DNA of 6,788 nucleotides from Acidobacteriota bacterium (GTDB lineage Bacteria; Acidobacteriota; Blastocatellia; RBC074). The notes under the pieces are model-generated. The model saw only the letters and a program-made list of their open reading frames with translations, did no database searches and was not told where the DNA came from. Each line of letters begins with the position of its first letter. The stretch's first letter is position 1. Below are positions 1-6,321 of this stretch, in pieces. The stretch covers positions 1 through 6,788 of the forward strand of contig JAKEHZ010000323.1 of NCBI GenBank assembly GCA_022614735.1, written 5' to 3'. Position numbers and translations under genes: made by a program.

Positions 1-1287
1 ATCGGCGACGTATATTTGTCCCTGATTGTCGACGGCGACGCCGCGCGGGCTGTTGAACCGCGCACTCGCTCCGTTGCCATTGACGAAACCTGAAGTCCCG
101 TCGCCCGCAACCGTGGTTACGCTCCCATCGGTCGCAACACGGCGGATGCTGTGATTTCCGGTATCAGCCACATAGATATTGCCTGCGCTGTCAACCGCTA
201 CGCCCTGCGGATTGTTGAACCAGGCCCCACTCCCCTGTCCGTCAAAGAAGCCAGGAGCGCCATTCCCTGCCAGGGTCGTTACTGCGCCATCGCTTGCGAC
301 ACGGCGGATGCTGTGATTGCCCGCATCGGCGACATAGACCACATCGCCCGATCCGGCAGCGATGCCTGCAAGGTTGCTGAATTGGGTCGAGGCGCCTGCG
401 CCATCGATGAAGCCGGGATTGCCCGAGCTCCCGGCGAAAGTTGAAACGCTCGATGAAGCGGGGCCGGGAACTGTCGCGGCGTTCACTGTAAATCCATCGA
501 CAGATGTGACCACTTCCGCTCCGGTTGTGACCGTGACATTGCGCGGACCCAATGCCGCAGTCGACGAGATCGTAATCTGGGCTGTGGCGCTCGTCGCGCT
601 GTTGATTTGAAGCGAATTGACGTTTATCTCTCCGCCGAATGAGACGTTCGTCTGCCCCGCAACCCAGTTTGTGTTCTGTCCGGTCAGATTGACGCTTAGC
701 GTCTGTCCCTGCGTACCCGTCGTCGGACTGAGACTTAACGAGGCCTGATTGGCAGTGATCGTAATCGTGACATAAGGGATGGGCGAGATCACCTGGGCCA
801 ACAAAGTCACTTCAATCGTGTTCTCTACCTGGAGCGAGACTGTTCGCACCTGCGGCGATGGGTTGATCGGATTGTAATTGACCGGGGTGAAGACATCAGT
901 GCCATTGATCCGGACACGAGCCTGATCGACTTTCCTTGTCCCATTCAGAGCGCCATTGCTGATCGTCAGCTGATAGGGCGGGACTGCGCCGTTCGGCAGT
1001 GAGAATTGCGCGGTGTAGGAGCCGACTGGGGGTTTCAAGACCTGCTGCGGCCCCCAGACGACCACGGTCGATCCGCCCTGCAGCAGTTTTGCTGTGTTTC
1101 CAGACTTTGAAGCAGGGTTGAGCGAACGACGCTCTCGCGGAGTTGCTTGAGTGATGGGAATTGCCACGAGATTCCAGATCGTTGCCAGAATCAGCATCGA
1201 CACGAGCGCGGGTTTCAATCCGCGAATTGCCTGGCGCATTGCGTTGTTCAAAATCTTTTGAATTGATTGCATCGTCCCTTTCCTCAT
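1..1287 (-). CDS. Secreted Ig-like/NHL-repeat protein, C-terminus cut by window edge
   Basis: The reading frame is open for 429 codons and runs off the left edge. An N-terminal hydrophobic segment (residues about 27-46, after basic residues) followed by a TQA|TP-type site suggests a Sec signal peptide. Residues about 65-175 form a beta-rich domain (GGSTVVVWGPQQV, then ARVRINGTDVF and VSLQVENTIEVTL) of a kind common in bacterial surface proteins. Residues about 177-270 look like an IPT/TIG-type Ig fold (LSLSPTTGTQGQTLSV to VTTGAEVVTSVDGFTV). From about 275 there are NHL repeats of roughly 54 residues, with the signatures GVAVDSAGNIYVADTGNHSIRRV and TVAGDGTSGF; two and a half are visible, and such repeats fold into a beta-propeller. 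The propeller ligand cannot be told. There are two candidate starts, each with a Shine-Dalgarno: ATG at 1287 (AGGA 7 nt upstream) and ATG at 1272 (AGGA 8 nt upstream). I chose the longer; both keep the signal peptide. The domain calls are from visible motifs only. Confidence 0.85.
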   Translation of the reverse strand, partial: MRKGTMQSIQKILNNAMRQAIRGLKPALVSMLILATIWNLVAIPITQATPRERRSLNPASKSGNTAKLLQGGSTVVVWGPQQVLKPPVGSYTAQFSLPNGAVPPYQLTISNGALNGTRKVDQARVRINGTDVFTPVNYNPINPSPQVRTVSLQVENTIEVTLLAQVISPIPYVTITITANQASLSLSPTTGTQGQTLSVNLTGQNTNWVAGQTNVSFGGEINVNSLQINSATSATAQITISSTAALGPRNVTVTTGAEVVTSVDGFTVNAATVPGPASSSVSTFAGSSGNPGFIDGAGASTQFSNLAGIAAGSGDVVYVADAGNHSIRRVASDGAVTTLAGNGAPGFFDGQGSGAWFNNPQGVAVDSAGNIYVADTGNHSIRRVATDGSVTTVAGDGTSGFVNGNGASARFNSPRGVAVDNQGQIYVAD

Positions 1288-1299
1288 CACTCTTTCCTC
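1276..1299 (-). promoter_or_regulatory. Tandem Shine-Dalgarno/start pair of the NHL gene
   Basis: Two near-copies of a GAGGAAAG-type ribosome binding site lie 15 bp apart, each 7-8 nt ahead of an in-frame ATG (1287 and 1272). The sequence alone does not decide which start is used. The two products would differ by five residues (MRKGT). Confidence 0.5.
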
Positions 1300-1305
1300 A
1301 GAAAA

Positions 1306-1410
1306 TGTACCGTAGGCTGTCCAGCCTGCGGCAGTCACGGCGAATCGGCGCCTTGTAAAGCAAGTTATCCTTAGTGCAAAACCTCCGCAGGCTGGACAGC
1401 CTACGGTACA
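1306..1410. repeat. REP/BIME-like inverted repeat pair (26-bp perfect arms)
   Basis: Positions 1306-1331 and 1385-1410 are perfect 26-bp reverse complements, separated by a 53-bp spacer. Each arm carries its own small palindrome, AGGCTG-TC-CAGCCT, preceded by GTAG when each arm is read from its outer end. A GTAG tetranucleotide followed by a short hairpin is the hallmark described for REP sequences mobilised by RAYT (IS200/IS605-like TnpA) transposases, and two facing REPs make a BIME. The pair lies in the 230-bp gap between the IPT gene stop and the NHL gene start, where REPs usually sit. It could also act as a transcript-stabilising or terminating hairpin. No transposase is present in the window. 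A plain MITE with 26-bp terminal repeats is the alternative reading. Confidence 0.7.
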
Positions 1411-1436
1411 AGCGCACCGCAATTTTCATAGTTTCT

Positions 1437-1462
1437 GGGCGTCGCTCGCGACATGAACGCCC
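1437..1462. other. Small GC-rich stem-loop downstream of IPT gene
   Basis: GGGCGT at 1437-1442 pairs with ACGCCC at 1457-1462. A competing tighter hairpin, GTCGC-TC-GCGAC, sits inside at 1441-1452. On the minus strand it would be about 55 nt past the IPT gene stop, but no T-run follows, so an intrinsic terminator is not supported. Confidence 0.25.
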
Positions 1463-1516
1463 CCTCATTTAAAGATCTGCAAAACTCTTTCAACCAGTCT
1501 CATCCCCACAACCCGT

Positions 1517-3046
1517 CTATTGGCTGACAAGGCTCACTTTTATCCTTCCCACACCCGCACGGTCGGGATCGATCCTCAGCATGTAGTTGCCCGCCGGCAG
1601 ACTCGGCACGTTGTCGACATCACCATTCGAGAAGGACCAGTTAGTGGAAAATACCGTCGTCCCCGACGAGTTGATAATGCTGATTCGGGAATTGGTCGGG
1701 TAAAAAATGCTCTCTGTATCAAGATCTCCAATCGTGTTGTCACGGAGCGGAATCTTAATCGTCTGGGTGGCCGCTAGATTGAATGCCAGGTTCGCGATTT
1801 GACCCGGCACCCCAAAGTCCAGTTCGACGCTCGCCCCACCAATCGTGAGACTGCCCGTCAGATCGGGCGGCTGGTCATATAGAGAGACTGTGGTTGGACG
1901 CGTCTTGTTATACCGCTCATCGACCAAAATCGTGTATGCGCCATTGACCGGCAGAGTCAGCGGCTCGATGAAATGCTTGAAGTCAAAGTTGACACTGACC
2001 AGATTCGTGCCATCAGGCTTGATAATCGCCAGGTCGGTTGTGATAACTGTGGCAACAGGTTGGGTGGCTCGCAAGCTGATGCGCTGCCCGGCAGCCCCGT
2101 TAAATGTCAGCCTGGCATTCTGTCCGGGCGCGGCCGGGAAAAAAGGCTGTGGTGAGCCGCTGGGATCTATCTGGCCGATCAGGTCCGCGGGCACATCATA
2201 AAGGCGGATGGTCACTCCGTAGTTGTTAACCCTCGGATCAACCTGGAGGGTATAGCTCCCGGTGGCAGGCAGGGTAAACGGTTCGAGGAATCCGAAAGGC
2301 GGAACAAGAGGCAGATCCGCATGATTTGTGACCGGGAGTGAGCTAACTGTTTCGCTCGATGGTGAAATCAGTGAGATAGTAACAAAAGGCGGGGATCCCA
2401 GCGTGGAATAGATCAGTTCATCAGCCATCAGACTTACTCGCTGACCGGCCACACCGTCGAAGTTGATGAGCGCTACCATATCGGGGGATGGGCTGGTCGG
2501 GATAATCAGACTCTCCCCAAAATTGATTCGCCCGGTAAAGTAGACTGTTCCCGAAGTAACATAGAATTGATATCCGCTTGCAGCTGTGCCGTTCGAGGTG
2601 GTCACGCTGATTGGCCCTGTGGTGGCCCCGGTTGGCACAGTAACAACCAATTGCGTTTTAGTTGCAGAGGTAACACTCGCTGTCACGCCATTGAATTTGA
2701 CGGTGTTTTCCGAAGCGGTTGTGCTGAAACCGGTTCCATAGATGGTCACCGAGTTACCGGCTGCACCGGCGCCGGGGCTGAATTCTATGATCGAGACCTC
2801 GGTCGCAGCGCGGCGCGTGATCGAGGTGAAATTCCCCGCCGGATCGTATTCGTAAATCGCCGCCTCTCCCGTCGGCGAGAGAACTATGTGTAAACGGCCA
2901 TTGCTGTCATAGAAGTAATTCGCCGTCCCTCCCTGCTGCGCACTCGCAGTTGAGTGGAGAAGAAAACAGATGGTAATCACGATCAGCATCATCGCGGTGA
3001 GGCTGGTCAGTGGGTGACTTGGCTTGCTCGATTTCGTCCGGATCAT
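1517..3046 (-). CDS. Secreted YD-repeat/IPT-TIG protein with three beta-sandwich repeats
   Basis: This is a complete 509-residue protein of unknown function. A signal peptide is clear: basic start, hydrophobic core at about 19-31, and STASA|QQ cleavage after residue 36. Residues about 43-80 carry one RHS-type YD unit (YFYDSNGRLHIVLSPTG, then YEYDPAGNFTSITRR). Residues about 83-163 form an IPT/TIG domain (IEFSPGAGAAGNSVTIYGTGFS through TGPISVTTSNGTAASGYQF). Three diverged repeats follow at about 190-285, 305-392 and 410-508. Each has an [IL]xFxxxAGQxxSL-like opening and a closing strand of the kind LPATGSYTLQVDP, resembling pre-peptidase C-terminal (PPC) beta-sandwiches; the third is the most divergent. 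YD repeats usually occur in long arrays in large proteins, so a single unit right after the signal peptide is unusual. The ATG at 3046 has AGGTG just upstream and supplies the basic n-region that internal Mets 19/20 would lack. The gene starts 51 bp after the cytochrome stop, so co-transcription is likely. Confidence 0.9.
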   Translation of the reverse strand: MIRTKSSKPSHPLTSLTAMMLIVITICFLLHSTASAQQGGTANYFYDSNGRLHIVLSPTGEAAIYEYDPAGNFTSITRRAATEVSIIEFSPGAGAAGNSVTIYGTGFSTTASENTVKFNGVTASVTSATKTQLVVTVPTGATTGPISVTTSNGTAASGYQFYVTSGTVYFTGRINFGESLIIPTSPSPDMVALINFDGVAGQRVSLMADELIYSTLGSPPFVTISLISPSSETVSSLPVTNHADLPLVPPFGFLEPFTLPATGSYTLQVDPRVNNYGVTIRLYDVPADLIGQIDPSGSPQPFFPAAPGQNARLTFNGAAGQRISLRATQPVATVITTDLAIIKPDGTNLVSVNFDFKHFIEPLTLPVNGAYTILVDERYNKTRPTTVSLYDQPPDLTGSLTIGGASVELDFGVPGQIANLAFNLAATQTIKIPLRDNTIGDLDTESIFYPTNSRISIINSSGTTVFSTNWSFSNGDVDNVPSLPAGNYMLRIDPDRAGVGRIKVSLVSQ

Positions 3047-3079
3047 AGTTTCACCTGTTTCGCTTGTTTCGCTTGTTTC
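3047..3079 (-). repeat. 9-bp tandem repeat carrying the IPT gene ribosome binding site
   Basis: On the minus strand the unit GAAACAAGC occurs twice (3079-3071 and 3070-3062), followed by the variant GAAACAGGT (3061-3053) and a partial GAAACT that abuts the ATG at 3046. The variant unit supplies the AGGTG Shine-Dalgarno. Copy-number change upstream of it would alter the distance from the cytochrome stop but not the Shine-Dalgarno-to-start spacing. Confidence 0.6.
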
Positions 3080-3097
3080 ATCTTCTCTCTTCCTCTT

Positions 3098-5515
3098 TCA
3101 GTGGGCGGGGGCTGCCTGCAGGCCGGTAACAACTGCGCGCAGCGAGGAGTGATTGCTATGGACGTGCGCCGCGTTGCGCTCATCTGCCCATTGGGGATGC
3201 GAGGCGAAGAACCGCAGGGCTATCTCGTATGCGAGCGGATCATCGCGCCATTTCAAGTAGAGCGATTGCGCGCGTTCCGCATCCGCCTTTCGTCCTTCCC
3301 TGCTGTAAACCGACGCCAGGAACTGCCAGGCGCCGAAATCGGTTGGATCAATTGCAACCAGAGCTTCAAAAGCCGCACGCGCTTCGGCTACTTCGCCCAT
3401 CGCATAGAGTGTCTGCCCCAAACTCCTCAGCACTTCGCGGTCGCGCGGATACTGAATAGCAATCTGTTTCAGCTCATCTGCGGCTTCCCTCAACCTCTCG
3501 TCTCCGCGCAGCACGAGCGAACGAAAATAACGCGCGCGCCAGAGCGATTGCGGAGTGGGGCCAGGTTCTCCGGATGCCGATTGGGGAATTCGCAGCGCCC
3601 TGTCCAACAGTTGCGCTGCTTTTCGCCACTGCTCACGTTCGGGTCCGAAGCGTTCAGTGCGCATCTCGGCAATAGCGATGTTGACGAGCAGGTTTGGATC
3701 GCCTGGATTGAGCGCGCTCGCTCGCCGGAAAGCCTCTGCTGCAGGTCGATACTGAGCTTGCTCCAGCAACCCGATCCCGTAATTGTTCCAACGCTTCCAT
3801 TGCGATTGCCGATTGCCGGTTGCCGATTGCCGATTGCCGATTGCCGGTTTATGCATGCCGACCATCAGCTTCGTTTCAGCTTCGGCCATGCGGACAATCG
3901 GTTGCACTAACTGCCGCTTCTGTCGTGTCAGGACATAATTCGCATACTCTTGATTCACACGGCGATAATTGACACGCGCGCGCAGCGTGATTGCTGAATT
4001 GACCGGCAAGTTCCCGAGTTTCACAGTGCTTCCCTGTCGCACTGTCAGTCCCTCACCTTCAGGCACACGAAAACGGAATCGCGCTACATCTGAGCGTCCG
4101 GGTAGGATCGTGTTGTCGTAAGCTTTGATATTGGTCAGCCAGATTTGATGGCGCGTAATCGGACGTGCCTGCTCATCGAGGATGATCTGCTTGTAGACGT
4201 GCGCGCTCTCATCGAGCATCCCATTCGGCTTGATAGAGCCGCTGTGATAGACCGTCTTACCGCTTGCATCAACCGCCTCGAACTCAACCCAGGCCTCGTA
4301 GAGGTCGTGCACTTCCGGAGGGAAGGAGTGAGCCGCGTTGCGGTTGGAGACGACGACCTCGATTGTCACCGCTTCGCCGGGCAACGGCGTAAAACAGTCA
4401 TCGCCGCTCGCGTTCAAGGGCGCGATCAATTCACCGGTCGCATCACGCTTGAGAGCGAAGATGTCTACATCAACTACATTGGTCTGCAGGAAACTCCGGG
4501 TCAGCTCGACCTGATCCTTCTGCCCGTAGAAGAGCGGCGCTGCAGTGTTGGCTCCAAGCCAGCGATGCGATGCAATCTTGCCCTGCTTCGCAGCGCGATC
4601 ATTCGCGCTTGCCACTTTCGGCATATGGCAAGCGCGACAGTCTGTGCGTTTATCCCGCTGATAGAATGGTAGAACGGATTCGTGCGATGCTCCCGATTGC
4701 TGCCACTCGTCGTAAGCTGAAAAACCGCGAATGTTTTTGTAACCGTTCAGAGAAGGCGGCGCGTCAACCTTGTGGCAGGTCGCGCAAAATTCAGGTGATT
4801 TCAACAGAGGGCGCATCACGGCACGTTTATGACCGGGGACGTCAGCCAGGATTTGTTCATCTGAAAAATCTCCGTAGATCGGCGTACCATCTTCGCGAGC
4901 AAGCAGTGCGGGCCTGCGAATCGTGAAGCTGCCCGTGCCATCGAGACGGGCTTCAGTGATTGAGTGACAGACCGAACAGGTCACTCCTTCGTGATCAAAC
5001 GAAGTGAACGGCGCTTCTTTCTTTCCCGATTCTTTCGTCAACGCCCCTGAGAAGAGCGCAACCGGTGTGTGGCACGATTCGCAGTGACGCGTGAATTCGA
5101 TCCCGCGCGTACGCAGGAGGATATCCGCGCTCTCGCGATAGAAAGGCTCGCGCGCTGCATTGCGATGCAGTGACTCCGACCAGGATTTGTGTGTATCCTG
5201 ATGGCAGGAAGCGCAGCGAGACGCCGGGAAGAAATGCTCAACAGGGATCAGCTTGCCATCTTCGGTGCGGGCATTCGAAGGGCTGAATGGCTCGGTAGGA
5301 ATCGGAGGTATCTGGCCGCGTCTCTCTGTTTCACGCCTTGCTGATACCTGACCGGCCACCAGCGTCAGGCCCAAACAGGCACTCAGTAACACCAGTGCCA
5401 ACTTGATGGCTCGATGACGCGTTGAACCGAGAAACAGAGCAGTAAAACTGCTAGAGACAGACCGCAATACGTTATATGCAGATACGGCGGCAACACGAAG
5501 TGGCCGGATCATCAT
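3098..5515 (-). CDS. Pentaheme c-type cytochrome with C-terminal TPR domain
   Basis: This 805-residue protein probably acts in electron transfer outside the inner membrane. Five CXXCH heme-attachment sites lie at residues about 101 (CASCH), 145 (CESCH), 180 (CSVCH), 244 (CATCH) and 293 (CRACH). Their spacing, with a WSESLH histidine motif after the first, recalls the cytochrome c554-like multiheme family. Residues about 379-541 form a beta-rich domain (AVTIEVVVSNRNAAHSFPPEVHD). A short linker at about 556-571 derives from a 7-bp tandem repeat. TPR units fill about 573-771 (WNNYGIGLLEQAQYRPAAEAFRRASALNPGD; LGQTLYAMGEVAEARAAFEALVAIDP). A hydrophobic segment at about 37-56 is a signal peptide or anchor after an unusually long 36-residue n-region. 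LSAC at residue 47 resembles a lipobox, but the core continues past it. The frame stays open up to a TTG at 5572; I prefer ATG 5515, with GGGAG 9 nt upstream. The redox partner and substrate are unknown. Confidence 0.9.
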   Translation of the reverse strand: MMIRPLRVAAVSAYNVLRSVSSSFTALFLGSTRHRAIKLALVLLSACLGLTLVAGQVSARRETERRGQIPPIPTEPFSPSNARTEDGKLIPVEHFFPASRCASCHQDTHKSWSESLHRNAAREPFYRESADILLRTRGIEFTRHCESCHTPVALFSGALTKESGKKEAPFTSFDHEGVTCSVCHSITEARLDGTGSFTIRRPALLAREDGTPIYGDFSDEQILADVPGHKRAVMRPLLKSPEFCATCHKVDAPPSLNGYKNIRGFSAYDEWQQSGASHESVLPFYQRDKRTDCRACHMPKVASANDRAAKQGKIASHRWLGANTAAPLFYGQKDQVELTRSFLQTNVVDVDIFALKRDATGELIAPLNASGDDCFTPLPGEAVTIEVVVSNRNAAHSFPPEVHDLYEAWVEFEAVDASGKTVYHSGSIKPNGMLDESAHVYKQIILDEQARPITRHQIWLTNIKAYDNTILPGRSDVARFRFRVPEGEGLTVRQGSTVKLGNLPVNSAITLRARVNYRRVNQEYANYVLTRQKRQLVQPIVRMAEAETKLMVGMHKPAIGNRQSATGNRQSQWKRWNNYGIGLLEQAQYRPAAEAFRRASALNPGDPNLLVNIAIAEMRTERFGPEREQWRKAAQLLDRALRIPQSASGEPGPTPQSLWRARYFRSLVLRGDERLREAADELKQIAIQYPRDREVLRSLGQTLYAMGEVAEARAAFEALVAIDPTDFGAWQFLASVYSREGRKADAERAQSLYLKWRDDPLAYEIALRFFASHPQWADERNAAHVHSNHSSLRAVVTGLQAAPAH
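3804..3845. repeat. Heptanucleotide tandem repeat inside the cytochrome gene
   Basis: Six adjoining 7-bp units on the plus strand: GATTGCC x2, GGTTGCC, GATTGCC x3, with a partial GGTT at 3846-3849 and a decayed half unit on the other side. Read from the minus strand the unit is GGCAATC and, over three units, encodes the heptad AIGNRQS in the cytochrome protein. Six units make 42 bp, which keeps frame; gain or loss of one unit would not. The block falls in the linker between the heme region and the TPRs. Confidence 0.9.
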
Positions 5516-5524
5516 AAAGATGAA

Positions 5525-5529
5525 CTCCC
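5525..5529 (-). promoter_or_regulatory. Shine-Dalgarno deciding the cytochrome start
   Basis: GGGAG on the minus strand lies 9 nt before ATG 5515 (a second ATG follows at 5512). The longer frame would need TTG 5572, for which I see no comparable site, and would add 19 residues of no recognisable character. Confidence 0.55.
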
Positions 5530-5616
5530 GATTGAAAACTGCCGCCGTTGTTGGTAGGATACATTTTACCAAGCAATGTAACCTGAGACGCCATAAGCGG
5601 CTTTGGTTTTGTTGTT

Positions 5617-5660
5617 ACTAAGTCCCCGTTAACACTGGCAGGTGGTAACGGGGATTTAGT
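5617..5660. repeat. 44-bp hairpin upstream of the cytochrome gene
   Basis: ACTAAGTCCCCGTTA (5617-5631) pairs with TAACGGGGATTTAGT (5646-5660), 14 of 15 bases plus a possible G-U pair. An inner CAC/GTG pair (5633-5635 with 5642-5644) extends the stem. It lies about 100-145 bp before the cytochrome ATG and would be in the 5' leader if transcription starts further upstream. On the plus strand a T-rich run (TTTAGTTTTCT) follows, so it resembles an intrinsic terminator in that direction, but no plus-strand gene precedes it. A leader structure, a protein-binding site or a small mobile palindrome are all possible. Confidence 0.6.
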
Positions 5661-6112
5661 TTTCTATAGACACTCTTCACCAAAGGCAGAAGCATCATTT
5701 AAGCGGCACACAGCTGAATACTTCTACTCACCTGGACGCACTCTACCTGACATTCTGCACAGATAAATTGCACATTTGTTGCAGGAATTAATTGCCTTTG
5801 GATTCAATTGATTTTAAATAAAAGAACCTCGGACCTGTGTGAGATATTGCAGCTTCGGTGATGCTGAGTTATTTCTCTATCACCAAAAGCGGGCGGACTC
5901 TACACAACAGCAGATGAAGTTGTCAAGTGGAAATTTTTACATGCTTAAATACGAGCTTATATTCAACTTGACGTAAAGCCTCAGAAAGAACGAGTACAAT
6001 TGAGATTGCAAGGTTGTGCAAAGGTATGCGCTGGTAACGATGAATTTCACCGCGAAGAAACGAAGGGCACCAAGCAATAACTATCTGCTGATGTCCCAGT
6101 AACCTGTAGAGC
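5661..6112. other. Gene-free intergenic DNA
   Basis: I see no supported gene, tRNA or riboswitch here. The stretch is more A+T-rich than the genes. Weak palindromes occur: GGTGAT/ATCACC at 5857-5862 and 5879-5884, and GTCAAGT/ACTTGAC at 5922-5928 and 5966-5972. The cytochrome gene's promoter should lie in or near this region, but I could not pick a convincing -35/-10 pair. Confidence 0.5.
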
Positions 6113-6295
6113 TGATGTCGGGACACTTTTACAAAACCAGCCTCATTTACGGGAATGAAATTGGAATACAAAAGGCAAAGAGAGCAAAAAAGACAAAAAT
6201 TCTGCCCTTTTGCCTTTTTTGCGCTTTTTGCCCTTTTTGTATTCCACCTTGCCTTAGGTTTTGAAACCTGACTTTGAAAACGTGTCCCGACATCA
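6113..6295. repeat. 183-bp MITE-like long inverted repeat
   Basis: The ends are perfect 14-bp inverted repeats, TGATGTCGGGACAC at 6113-6126 and its complement at 6282-6295. Inside, TGGAATACA (6162-6170) and its complement (6238-6246) begin a second imperfect inverted repeat made of purine-rich and pyrimidine-rich tracts and centred near 6204. The distance between outer and inner repeats is 35 nt on both sides, so the whole element is symmetric about one centre, as in a MITE or other small non-autonomous element. A further small palindrome AGGTTT-TG-AAACCT lies at 6256-6269. No target-site duplication is evident. The element starts 26 bp past the stop of the TIGR03437-domain gene, so its hairpin with T-rich tracts may also end that transcript. 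Confidence 0.65.
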
Positions 6296-6321
6296 CGACA
6301 TTTATGACTCCTCTTCAATGA

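Noticed and set aside
3804..3845. CRISPR-like array
   Set aside because: The units are 7 bp and directly adjacent with no spacers, so this is a simple tandem repeat.
2954..3910. 318-codon plus-strand open frame
   Set aside because: It lies opposite the well-supported cytochrome-TPR gene and the start of the IPT gene, and its translation shows no domain; an antisense shadow.
5617..5670. Intrinsic terminator of a plus-strand gene
   Set aside because: Stem and T-rich tail fit, but there is no plus-strand gene upstream of it, so I list it only as a hairpin.
5914..5976. 20-residue plus-strand mini-ORF
   Set aside because: No ribosome binding site and no similarity that I recognise.
5923..6318. 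131-codon minus-strand open frame in the intergenic region
   Set aside because: It reads straight through the MITE-like inverted repeat, giving Lys/Ala- and Phe/Cys/Leu-rich low-complexity sequence. It has no recognisable domain and I saw no clear ribosome binding site.
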